Assembly: GCA_032622095.1 (NCBI GenBank)
Contig: CP136068.1
Location: forward strand, 163,203,465-163,267,464
Source of the DNA: Siphonodentalium dalli
Lineage: Eukaryota; Mollusca; Scaphopoda; Gadilida; Siphonodentaliidae
Length of the DNA stretch: 64,000 bases
Direction of reading: 5' to 3'
Of this stretch, positions 11,231 to 21,708 are shown piece by piece. How positions within the stretch are numbered: position 1 is the first letter of the stretch; each line of letters begins with the position of its first letter. Below the pieces are notes generated by a model. That model ran no database searches. It saw only the letters and a list, made by a program, of their open reading frames with translations, and was not told the origin of the DNA. A program made the position numbers and the translations under genes.

Positions 11231-11873
11231 ATTGTCATAATGATACCCATAATTGCAGCTTTGAAAGATGAAATAAGATGGCAAAATAGGGTTGATTTTA
11301 AGTTATCTCCGACAATATCGGGGGTACATGGATCTTTGATATCTGGGTGGTTATTCCTTTTTCAAAAAGATACAGCTTGGTGTAAAATCGCAATATACCG
11401 CGGCAAACCACGATGTTTTCGGAGATACTGATTTTATCATGACAAAGTAGCCATAGATATTCCGTCTCAAATTACAATGTAATCTGGATATTATCATATG
11501 AAGACCATATGCCAAGTTCTATAATATTCAGTGAAATATCGTTCATGTAACCATCCGACAAAAACGTTAATTAAGTCTAAAAGGGGTATAACTGCGCCAT
11601 AAATGAGAACTTGACCAAATACCGAGTTTCGTGAGATTCTGTAAAATATATACCGGTACCCCCACGATGTGTTGTCTAATATATACCGGTACCCCACGAT
11701 GTTTTCGGAGATAAAGATTTTATCCCCACAACAATGAGCATATAAAAGGACACAACATCTGAAGTCGTTCGGCCCGATTTGTTATTTTGAATATACTATT
11801 TAAGTTATTAACGGAGAACTGCAAAATTATATACGTTTCATAAAATAATTCATGACAAAGTAGCCATAGAGAC
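11231..11873. other. Non-coding; short direct repeats
   Basis: catgacaaagtagccatag occurs at about 11439 and 11851, and atgttttcggagata at about 11411 and 11699, so part of this stretch is a diverged duplication. The 11439 copy continues directly to attccgtc, a phrase found at 12372 beyond the palindrome. Confidence 0.5.
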
Positions 11874-12358
11874 GGTGGGGAATCACGTGGTTTCGAGTTG
11901 ATGAGTATATCACGCATTCAAAATGGCCGAAGCGATCTAAAACGCGACCAAAAGCGAAGAAAAAAGGTAATAAACTAAGATATGACATATTATTTTGACA
12001 GCAACGAGCAGATGCTATAATATTTTTCAACATGCCGATACCTCATTTATGTCCAAATTCACATTTATTTGCTCTAACATTCTGACCAAATTTGTCAGTC
12101 GAAGGATTCTCCAAGATGTATGGACTGGTGTATTCCACGCACCTCCGACTGGCAACTTCGGTCAGAATGTTATAGAAAACCACCAAGTATTTCCGAACAA
12201 ATAAGGTACCAACTTGTTTCAACAATAAACTACCATATGCTCGCAACAGTCGAACTGCTATGTTTAGTGTCAGTTCCTCGTATATTATGTTTTTTTGTGC
12301 GGTTGCACCATTTGAATGCGTGGTACTCGCCAACCTCAAAACCACGTGATTCCCCACC
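11874..12358. repeat. 485-bp imperfect palindrome with TIR GGTGGGGAATCACGTGG
   Basis: The outer 17 bases are perfectly inverted at both ends. Matching continues inward through gaatgcgtg, then more loosely, to tctaacattctgacc against its inverted partner near 12150-12175, with almost no spacer. The whole block is one foldback. Predicted ORFs on either strand here are mirror images of each other. Confidence 0.85.
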
Positions 12359-12883
12359 GAAACAATCCGAGACATTCCGTCGCATGAATACTTGCTTTGA
12401 TTATTATACTGCTACATTTTCCCAAGTATACATCTATTACATGTACGTGGTACAAATTTATCAATACTTTCTCCGACGGAACAGAAGTGGTGAAGATCTC
12501 CTAAACTGTTCCATTTAGGAGTGGGTATCCCAACTTGCCCCACTATACACTCAAGCACCATGCACTGTTTTGCTGTTAAAATCTCCTCTAACACATTTTT
12601 TTTTCTTTTCTATTGCAAAAAGTAAGAACAACGAAAAAAATAGTACAAAATTGTTAAAGAATGTAAGAAATAATGATAACATTTTTTATCAAAATTGTTA
12701 AAGAATGTTAGAAAAAATATTAAATTTGATAAAGAATGTAAGAATTCATTTTAAAAATGATAAATTTTTTAATGAATATAAGATAAATCATAAAACTTGT
12801 TTTAGAATGCAAGTCAAAATTTTATTCCACACCCATTGACGTGAGGCACATGTATTCAACGGAATCCCAGCCATTGAATACAT
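12359..12883. repeat. AT-rich tract with gttaaagaatgtaagaaa units
   Basis: 12359-12620 shows nothing recognisable. 12640-12820 contains about five copies of the gttaaagaatgtaagaaa motif found inside the hairpin-ended elements, here without their hairpins. Confidence 0.6.
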
Positions 12884-13866
12884 TGTAACGTGGAAGGGTA
12901 GGGGGTCTTAAATGATATTTAAGACTGGTAAGCGATATTGGTCGAGCGGATTTATGACGTTCCCAACCCGTTACAAATTTAATAGAGCGCCTTAATTGAC
13001 CATTCTTGGGTACTAGATCCGGACTTTTCTTGATTTCCTGTTGGGGCGTGATCAATCAACGTGACTAGATATGAAAATGAAATGCTCCAATTTATTGGAT
13101 AACAATAACATGTCGAATTGTAGTATCATATTCATAGGCCTTGGTATAGTTATTGTAGTTATTGCATCTGTTGGAGGTATGCCTCTGGGTAGACTGGGCG
13201 TTCACTTGAGTCTTAATTCAGTGGCTTGTATTCAATTAATCTCCGTAATTCATCACCTTTCTACTCTAGCACCTTAGATTGTAATTCCGTATCACGGTCA
13301 CCAACGTCTATTCAAAGATTACTTCCGGTTGACTGATCCCCAAATGTGGGTAGTAGTGGCTTAAATACTACTACCCACAACTACCTACAAAATACCCACA
13401 AGTGAACGTGCAGTGCTACCCACAAATCATACCTTACCTGCAACTGCTATCTACAATGTAGTTTGACGAGCGCTGTTGACAGCGATGGCCGGGGCTACGA
13501 AGGAATCCGCCAATCCCGCAACAGTGCTCGCTAACATGTAAACAAATGAGGTGAATGAAGTGATGAAAACAATGAATAAATATCGCGATATCGTGCTATT
13601 AATTACATGAAATGAGTGATTTATACATAACACGGATGGGTTATGAGATGATACAAACATAGAAGTGATTTAATTTATGATATTTACGGACTAATGTATG
13701 TTTTGACGCGAATGAAGTGGACGAACTTTTACAAATGTACGGAAAGCCGCGAATGTACCGATGAATGATATAAAGAAAAGTATGGAACGAATCAATGTTA
13801 AAACATGAGAAATACAATAAAACGTAATGCATAATAACCAAAGAGAGTGCCTGTAGCTATGCTACA
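12884..13866 (-). repeat. 3' LTR
   Basis: Matches 21709-22680 throughout. In the sense direction it starts TGTAGCATAGC and ends CCACGTTACA. A hairpin with arms GTGGGTAGTAGT (13346-13378) and an AATAAA on the sense strand (13091-13096) are present in both LTRs. It has an 11-bp insertion relative to the other LTR near 13311. Confidence 0.95.
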
Positions 13867-13882
13867 TTACCGCCTCCTAAAG
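13867..13882 (-). other. Polypurine tract candidate
   Basis: On the sense strand the bases directly before the 3' LTR read ctttaggaggcggtaa. They are purine-rich and in the expected place for plus-strand priming. Confidence 0.5.
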
Positions 13883-14000
13883 AAAACATCGGATCACCGG
13901 ATCCGTTAACCTTAATCCAACAACTACAATAGTAAATTTAACCTTATGAAACTATATAACAAACATTTGCAAGGTAAGTTATCAACAATATAATCATCTT

Positions 14001-15191
14001 CTATTCTTCTGCTCTCCTCCGATTGGGCAAGCATAAGTCCAAGGAACCATCGTCAATGTCCTTGATGACACCTTCAGATTCCTCGGTGGACGTACTGGCG
14101 TCTACTGTCTGTATTCTCTTCTCTTCTGGATTAGTACTGGCCTCCGTACTCTGAACCTGGTTCTTTGTCTGCGTCTCCTGATCCATCTTGGTAACCATCT
14201 CTGTCTCCGTCCCCTTATCAAGAACCCTCGTGGTTCTATCCTCCGTCTGGATTCCTCGATGTTGTCCTTCCTTGAGCTGTGGTGCACGCCTCCAGTGATC
14301 GATCAGCTCATATATTTTTCCATTAGGCAGCGTCACCCTCTCAATGCGGGTGAGACCTTCGTATCCGTCTGGGACGAACCTTCGTCGATAATATTGCAGG
14401 TGCTCCCTCGCCTCTCTCAAACCTGCTCTGAATATTTCACCTTGGTGACTCTCAATGTATTCGGAAGGTGCACCCATCAGGAAAAACCGTGGGTCAGCAG
14501 ATAGCTGTCGCAGGTGGGTGATAGGATGTGGCAATTTAAGCATGCCAGCAATGTCCAGCGATCTCAGCCGATCGACTTTATAACCTGGCACATACTCTTC
14601 CACCGTGTTCATGGACGATTCCTTCATTACCATAGCATCTGTCTGCATCTCTGAATCCTTCACCTCTACCCCGTCCGTCTGCATCTCTGTGTCCACTAGA
14701 GACTCCTTCACCTCTGACTCATCGGCCTGAACTTCCGAACCACAAACCACTAACTCAGTCATCACTTCCGCCACTATTTCTGCTAGAATATCACGATCTC
14801 CATAACGAACAATGGGTGAGGCCTCCTCGAATATGTCATCGGGGGGTAACTCGAGAACTGGTTCCACTGACAGCCAGTCAGCCGCCGGCAGATCGAATAT
14901 ATCACACCTGACTGTATCCTTGACTTTTGCTTTTTGAACATTATCACATCCTCTCATGACCTTGACCACTTTTGATTTCACTGTGGGAACTGACTCTCCT
15001 GATGAATGTCTCCTTTTTATATGGAGATCTAGATGCTCCCGTCGTCCGGCCTCATACTGGCATGAATCACAATTGTATTTCTTCTCCTCGTGTACCTCCC
15101 GTTCATGTCGATTTCGCCGTGTCTTGGTGTCAAAGACTTTGAAACAATCATGGCAGTAAAATCTGTTGTCTTTGAAGTTTCGATCCGCCAT
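14001..15191 (-). CDS. Extra ORF of the LTR element: two C2H2 fingers plus QT-motif repeats
   Basis: A 396-codon uninterrupted ORF lies between integrase and the 3' LTR, where env sits in retroviruses. Two C2H2 fingers are visible: C13, C16, H29, H34 and C41, C44, H57, H62. The rest is acidic and probably disordered at 110-200 and 310-380, with a more ordered basic/hydrophobic segment at about 200-305. Short QT-centred motifs recur: EMQTD (169-173), EMQTD (181-185), GIQTE (313-317), ETQT (339-342) and RIQT (359-362). These resemble dynein light chain LC8 sites (TQT/GIQ type). Fingers followed by many such motifs is the layout of ASCIZ/ATMIN, so a similar role is conceivable but unproven. There is no signal peptide or membrane segment, so it is not an envelope protein. 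The ATG follows a good splice acceptor. Confidence 0.85.
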   Translation of the reverse strand: MADRNFKDNRFYCHDCFKVFDTKTRRNRHEREVHEEKKYNCDSCQYEAGRREHLDLHIKRRHSSGESVPTVKSKVVKVMRGCDNVQKAKVKDTVRCDIFDLPAADWLSVEPVLELPPDDIFEEASPIVRYGDRDILAEIVAEVMTELVVCGSEVQADESEVKESLVDTEMQTDGVEVKDSEMQTDAMVMKESSMNTVEEYVPGYKVDRLRSLDIAGMLKLPHPITHLRQLSADPRFFLMGAPSEYIESHQGEIFRAGLREAREHLQYYRRRFVPDGYEGLTRIERVTLPNGKIYELIDHWRRAPQLKEGQHRGIQTEDRTTRVLDKGTETEMVTKMDQETQTKNQVQSTEASTNPEEKRIQTVDASTSTEESEGVIKDIDDGSLDLCLPNRRRAEE

Positions 15192-15215
15192 CTGAAGTGA
15201 CAGAAATAGAGGACA
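15192..15215 (-). promoter_or_regulatory. Candidate splice acceptor before the extra ORF
   Basis: The sense strand reads tcctctatttctgtcacttc, then AG, directly followed by the ATG of the extra ORF. attactta, about 25 bases upstream of the AG, could serve as a branch site. This suggests expression from a spliced subgenomic RNA. No donor was located. Confidence 0.45.
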
Positions 15216-15266
15216 CTAAGTAATGGACATAGTCTACCATTCTCGGAGGTTTACATATTTTTATCT

Positions 15267-16580
15267 TTAATCTCGATCCTTACTTCTCGTGGTCACGCCC
15301 GCAGGTACGAACCATCTCTTGACTTTGCCAGAGTAGGGCTTGAGACGGTCTATGTGAACCACTTTAGATAATTTCTTAGGACCTCTCTTTATACGAACTA
15401 AAACAGTTGACAATCTGTCGGTCACGATATAAGGGCCCTCAAATTTTGGAACTAGCTTCCTGGACAAGCCTTTACCCACACTTGTGACTCGCAGCAGCAC
15501 TGCATCCCCCACATTCATTTCCTCCGTCTTTCACACTTTAACAATGTAATTTCTCTTCTGCCTACTACTTGCGGCTTTCGTTCTCGCCCTCGCTACCTCA
15601 TGTACTTTCAGAAACTTTTCCAACAGGTCCCCAACATATCTCGCTATTTTCTCAGACTCTGCGCTTTCTCGTTCACGCTCAAGGTAAGAGTATATGCAAT
15701 CAATAGGAAGGTTCATTTCGCGACCAAGCATCATTAGACTCGGTGAGAAACGTGTTCTGTCGTGAACAGTTGATCGGTATGCCCACATGATCATAGGCAG
15801 CCAATCATCCCAGTTTTTCTGTGACCTTTCGATGTGTTTACGCAGCATCTCCTTTATCGATCTCATCATTCTCTCTGCTAAACCGTCACTCTGTGGATGA
15901 AAGGCAGTCGTCCTGGTCTTATCTATACTAAAAGGTTCACAGAGACTGAAACAGTTTACTCTCGAACTGTCGGCCTTGGTCCGTATGAATCTGAAGTGGG
16001 ACTCCCCAAAGTGTTATATACTCTCTTGCCAAGACACCTACAACAGTTTCAGATTCTTGGTTTGGCATAGGGAAAGCTTCCACCCAACGGGTGAAGTAGT
16101 CGACCACAACCAAGATATATCGGTTCCCATCATGTGACTTTGGCAATGGCCCAGTTATATCTATTCCTACTCTTTCCAGTGGAGCTCCCACCAAGTATTG
16201 CTGCATGTGCCATGTCTTCTTAGGTGAAGGTCTCTGTTTCTGACATTCTGGACATTGTTGCACAAAGATGTAGGCTGAGGTATAGTACCCGGTCCAATAG
16301 AACCGAGCTCTCACTTTGTCTATTAGCCTATTCACTCCCATATGACCGCCACCAGGGCTGCTATGAAGCATCTTGAGAGCTTCCTTTTGCCAGCACCCAG
16401 GTAGCACCAACTGCCAAACCTCCAAATCAGTATCTGGGTTTATCCACTTCCTGTAAAGGATTTCCTCTTCCATATGTAATCTGTCCCACTGAGCCCAAGA
16501 CGTTTTCACTTTACTAGAATACTCAGATAGGTGCTTCCATCGAGGCTTTTCCTGGGATTCCTCTAATAATTTTTGTCCTT
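15267..16580 (-). pseudogene. pol, integrase part (broken)
   Basis: The N-terminal zinc-binding region is present: His residues in the HSSPGGGH segment, then CPEC. It is followed by the catalytic core with the first Asp in GIDITGP, the second in HTDQG, and the Glu in AERMMRS. The C-terminal domain has a GPY motif (FEGPY) and ends HIDRLKPY. The fragments lie in three frames: about 16580-15937, 15935-15531 and 15518-15267. There is a frameshift near 15936 between the second Asp and the Glu, and a TGA at about 15536 before the C-terminal domain. No chromodomain is visible. This copy cannot make an intact enzyme. Confidence 0.9.
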
Positions 16581-19012
16581 TCGTTGTGCTTCTTGGATTT
16601 CTGGTTTACTTCTCGGGATAATCCATTGTAAGCTCACTGGTTCATCATTCTTCTCAGTTGTACTCTGTTCCATCGTTTTAACTTCAGCCACAGTCATTGC
16701 TGGTACATCTGACATATCACATGGAGATTCTTTCTCTAAATCTACCTTAGCCTGCTGTCTATTGCAGTGGTCACATTCTTCACACGGTCTCATTGATAGC
16801 CCATCTGCATTATTATGAAGCCTTCCTGGTCTATGCTGGATCTTAAAGTCATACATTTCCAATAAGTTTATCCATCGAGCAAGTTGGCCTTCTTGGTTCT
16901 TAAATCGATGGAGCCAGGTCAGTGCTCCGTGATCACTTCTCACAAGGAACTTGGTGTTGAACAGGTATGTATGGAAGTGTTTAACTGATTCAACTGTGTG
17001 ATGCAGTAATTGCGTTCTGGTTTTGATAGCGTTCTACTAAAGTATGCTATGGCATGCTCCCCATCCTCAAATTTCTGCGTCAACACGGCCCCTAAACTAT
17101 TATGACTCGCATCCGTGTCCAGGATAAAGGACTTCTGAAAATCCGGATATTTCAGGACAGGATCTTTCATTAATGCTTCTTTCAATTTCATGAATGAATC
17201 TTGGCATTCGTCAGACCACACAAATGGGTTTTTCTTCTCCGTCAACTTGTGAAGTGGCTTGGCGATTTTGGCGAAGTTCTTCATGAACTTCCTATAATAG
17301 GAACACGTCCCTAAGAAACTCCGTACATCCTTCACATTTCTAAGTTGACCCCATGACTGTATGGCTTGCACCTTTGCTGGGTCCGGCTCTACTCCTTTCT
17401 CCGACACTATGTGCCCAAGAAAATGGCATTTGTCTTGGAAAAGGTGGCATTTCTTGGGCGACACTTTAAGACCTGCATCACTAATCCTTTCCAACACCTC
17501 ATCCAACCTTGAACAATGCTCTTCAAAATTCTTTGAAAACACCAATACGTCGTCTATATAGAGGACACAGGTGTGCCACTGCAACCCAGCCAACACCATC
17601 TCCATCATTCGCTCAAATGTCTCAGCTGCATTGCAGAGGCCGAATGGCATAGACCGGAATTGATACTGCGAATTTGCGGTGATGTTGGATGTAACAAATG
17701 ATGTCTTCGGCCAGTCTTTCTCAGCCAGAGGAATCTGCCAATACCCAGCAACTAGATCAATCCCAGAGTAGTACTTAGACCCCCGCAATGCCTCTATGCT
17801 TTCATCAATTCTGGGTAGAATGTATGAATCCTTTACCGTCACATCATTGACCTTTCGGAAGTCTATACAAAATCGAATGCTGGTTGGTTTGCCATTTTCA
17901 GGCTTCCCTTTTCGAACTAGGACTACAGGGCTAGCCCAGCTTGACTTCGCTTCCTCTATCACCCCAGCTGTCAGCATTCGTTCTAATTCTTGCTCCCACT
18001 GGCCTCGCAATGCATATGGTACCCGGCGAGGTGGTTGCCTGATTGGTCTCGCATCTCCTGCCTCGATGGTATGTTCTACTAAATGGGTACGACCACATTG
18101 TTTCATTAGAATAGGAACACATTGTTTCATTAGAATTTCCATATGTTCCGGCAAGCTTGGTGGTTCATGACCAGATACGTCAGTCTCTGTTATTCTGACC
18201 TCTTCAGTACTTGAAAATTCTTTGTGTTGGACTTGGAATATACAATGAGTCCTGATGAGTTCGCATTCAGCTACACGTGTCTGTGTATATAGCTTTTTGG
18301 TCAGTGAACCCAGGTTCATTATTCGTATTGGAACCACGCTATGGTTCGTGTCAAAGATAATGTGTGCTATCAAGAGTCCTTTGTCTGATAATCCCTGACT
18401 AGCTGTTGTTATCATGGCATGTCTCCCAACCTGATCCGCCTTCTCAATAACGGCCGCCACAACCATCTCCGATGCTGGAGGCATGATGATATCTTCCTGT
18501 AAAGTTAGCTTGAACAGAGTTTCTATTTGGCTCTCCAATGAACATTTAAATCGCACTCCTTTCAGTTTGAGTACAGATGCCTTGAAGTCAAGCTCACACT
18601 CGTTTTGACTCAGAAAGTCATATCCCAATATAGCAGGAGTATCAAGGTTGGCCACAATCATATGGCTATAACAATCAATCTGCCCAACTTGAATAGGAAA
18701 AGTGGCCAAACCACATGGCGTCACTTTCTCCCCATCAGTCATCTTGAGTAGGTAGTTGTTTTTAAGCAGCGTTGGCATCAGGCTCCTGTCTAATTGGTCA
18801 TATATCTTGGAGTGGAGTACAGACACCGAGGCACCTGTATCAATAAGGCAATTTGTTTCAAAGCCACAAATGTTAACTTTCAGGAACATCCCATCATGTT
18901 GTGGTTCTCTTATTTCAAATATCTGTTGGGGTCTTGTTAAAATATCATCAAAAGTATCATTGGTTGCTGTTTCCTGACCCGCGGAAACAGCACAAATTAG
19001 TTTTCCGAAGTC
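16563..19012 (-). pseudogene. pol, protease-RT-RNase H part (broken)
   Basis: The frame opens at about 19012, overlapping the end of gag by a few codons in the -1 frame. The aspartic protease carries DTGA at residues 17-20 of the 18889 ORF. RT follows, with the FCIDFRKVN block, the MPFGLCNA block and YIDD (17549-17560). RNase H starts with LDTDAS. Near 17000 a small deletion removes the conserved segment after the NYC residues and shifts the frame. RNase H and the tether to integrase resume in the ORF 16943-16563 (SDHGALTWL), which ends at a TAG created by a one-base change in an A run near 16573. The domain order and motifs are standard for Ty3/gypsy. Confidence 0.93.
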
Positions 19013-21565
19013 TTATTCTCAGTTTCATTGGAATCCTGTCTTCTCATGTTATTTGCCCTGTTCATTTTTAAGTCTCGCTGTTTCTTGAAACACTTATCTT
19101 CTGTATGGTTAGTGCGCTTGCAATAATTGCAGTGTTTTCTTGGGTATCTATCTCTTCTCATAGCGCCCTCTACCGCATCTGTCATGATATTTCTCAAATG
19201 TTCAGTCTCTTGTGGACTACTTGAACCCTGTTTGATTCTATATCGTATTCATCAATTTGTCTTACTCTGTGTCGGCTGGCTGAGTGACTCTTGTTCATAC
19301 TCATTTGAAAAGCCTCATACTTGAGTGCTAGCGACAATGCCAGGTCAATGCTTTCTACTCCCGCGCCTTGACAAATTGCCCACTCCATTTCGGAGTCTTG
19401 GAGCGCATCTCGAAAAGCCTTATATGCCAGACTATCACGTATTTCCATACTGGCAGTTGAGTATGCCATCCTCACGAGGCGTTTAATTTCCTGTGCTAGC
19501 TCTGGTAGACCCTCTCGTTCTCTTCTACGCCTGGCTCCCAGCTGAGCACGATACATTTCGCATTGATTTTTAGGCTCAAAGCGAGAAGTAAGCACAGCTA
19601 AAAGTTCTCAAGTCGGCCAACACCCCTCTTGCTGAGCCCTTCAGATGAATTCCCAGCTGTATTAGTTTCTCATTCTGTGTCCAATTATTTCCCTTTGCCA
19701 CCAGGTTGAAATGGGCCATATAGTCTGTCCAGCTGGTTCGCCCATCATACACGTCGGGTCTATGCATATGGCTCTCTCTATTCAATTTATGTGCATACAT
19801 GACGTGGATAGACAGTGTTTCTATCATTACTCTGATTCATCCTATCCGAAAGTATAGCATGGTAATTTGCCTGCATTTCGGCCATATCCCCATATGGCAC
19901 ATCTCTTTGGGACCTCTCTGTATGGTCCTGATAACACATAGGATATCCTTCCCTGATCTGTGCTATGGGTTCTCCATAATGTGGCCTTGCTCCACAGCCA
20001 TAATTTGACTGCATCAAATTATCTGACTGCTGTCTATGGGGTGTCCTGTCCGGAGAATAACTATCTCTTTCAATATGTCGACCCGTATATATACTATAAT
20101 CATAATTGTGGACAGGATACCTTCTGTATTCGCTTCCTGAATTGTCTTTAAAGCATTCAAAATTATTGCTCTTCTCTCTACTATTTCCACTCTATTCGGC
20201 CCGCCATGTGTGCTACAATGCATTCTATTGTCCTCTGGTGCCATCGTGGAACACCTCCTATAATCATTCTCTGCAATATCTCTCTGTAACATAGTATTTT
20301 CTCTTCTCTGAAATTCGTCAGCGCTATTAGCCAGCCCCCTCTACTAGCATTCCTCAATTCGCTGCTATCAGCCGTCCAATTTCCGCACTTCCTGTTTATA
20401 TGTGAAAATTCATGGCGGTCATTTTGAACATCCTCCCGGAATTCGGGACCATAATATTGCGAATTATTCGCCAGCGAGCGTCTGTCATGACTTGTCTTTT
20501 TGTGAAGAGGATCTTCGAGTTCCACTACAGCCGGGACGTGTCTTCTATACCCTGGACTTGAGACAACACCCCCGAGGTGAGTGTAGGTTACCGACGTCGA
20601 ATTTTGTGTTTCTCCCCAATGGCAACATTTTGTATTGACATTTGAATGACAATATCCATTGGTGTTTTCTGTGCATGAGTAATCATTAGTGGCATTGAAT
20701 TTTGGGGAATGCGATCTGTTATCTCTATGCGTTATGTCCGTAACTCCGTTCTTTTCTTGGAATCTGATGTTTTGGTCATTTATGTGACCACCATCAAATG
20801 ACCGATCATGCCTCTGATTTTGAACCTGATTCCGGTTTGCTTGGACTCGATTAAGATCTTGCCCGGTGTTCATTACAATGAAATCAGTCATTCTAGCATC
20901 ACCACCAGATACATCTTGTTGTCCCCTGTGGTATCTCATTCTGCGTTCATGACTTTCAAAATTATGGACACCTCGCCTTCCTTGACAACTTTCGTTTCTC
21001 ATTCTATCTGAGCCATCGTACATGTTAACAAAGCACTGCCCTTGTACAGCATCGCCCTTGCATACATTGTGAATGTGGATCACATTCACCTCTCTCTCTC
21101 GTTCTCAAATCTCCGGCCTCTCATTTCTCTACTATCAAATCTATCAGCCGCTAGCTCTCGTCTTTCTCTATCACCATGTTCCCTACTTTCTCTCTCTCTG
21201 ATATGCAAACCTCTGTGAATTTCCATCTGCATTTCTACCTCATTCTGTCTTGCGTAAGTAGTGTTCTCGTCATGCTCATAGCTACTTGCATCAACCTTTC
21301 TTTCTCGTGCACCAATCTCAACCGTGTTCTCTTCTACCACAGATGCTTTCAGACCATTGTGATTATTGGTGTCAGTTCGTTCTCTCATCTGACATCTCTC
21401 CATCTCAAGTAACCTATTCTCTAACTCTAACGCTCTCTGTCATTCTTTCTCCAATGTCTGCAATACTTTCTCATGCTCTGACCTACTCACTGTTTCTGTC
21501 TCTATCGCTCTCTCTTTCGCCTTTCTTTCAATTTGCTGTTCCCGCATCTGAATGCACTGACACAT
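18997..21565 (-). pseudogene. gag (broken), with coiled-coil start and CCHC knuckle
   Basis: The ATG at 21565 starts a Glu/Arg-rich helical region, probably coiled coil, with a TGA at 21442-21444. A long polar, Asn/His/Arg-rich stretch follows (21403-20181), then shifted frames. The recognisable capsid core reads from about 19770 (RPDVYDGRTSW) to about 19250. The C terminus holds one zinc knuckle, CX2CX4HX4C (Cys23, Cys26, His31, Cys36 of the ORF starting at 19197), and a basic tail, ending at the TAA at 18997-18999. At about 850 codons this gag would be long, because of the N-terminal extension. At least four frame breaks are present. Confidence 0.8.
19000..19006 (-). promoter_or_regulatory. 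Possible gag-pol -1 frameshift site
   Basis: The sense-strand heptamer GGAAAAC sits immediately before the gag TAA, where the gag and pol frames overlap. pol is in the -1 frame. The heptamer is not a strong classical slippery site, so the call is tentative. Confidence 0.3.
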
Positions 21566-21686
21566 CTCTGCGTTTCTTATTTCGGGGTTTAGTCATTTTC
21601 CCAAAATGTGTGGAGGGGTACCCAGGAATAAATCTGTGCTCTCCGATAATCTTTGACTTGATTTTGTCTGGTTTACAAACTAAAAT

Positions 21687-21704
21687 CCCAGCCGCTTGCC
21701 ACCA
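21687..21704 (-). other. Primer binding site, tRNA-Leu-like
   Basis: Four bases inside the 5' LTR the plus strand reads cccagccgcttgccacca, which resembles a tRNA 3' end with CCA. It looks closest to leucine tRNA 3' ends that I recall, with one or two differences. The exact tRNA is an inference. Confidence 0.5.
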
Positions 21705-21708
21705 CTTT

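Noticed and set aside
12865..12883. ggaatcccagcc just outside the 3' LTR resembles the primer site region
   Set aside because: Only about 10 bases match and the following sequence differs; probably coincidence.
14001..15191. Env-like glycoprotein at the env position
   Set aside because: There is no signal peptide, membrane segment or cleavage site; the N terminus holds zinc fingers.
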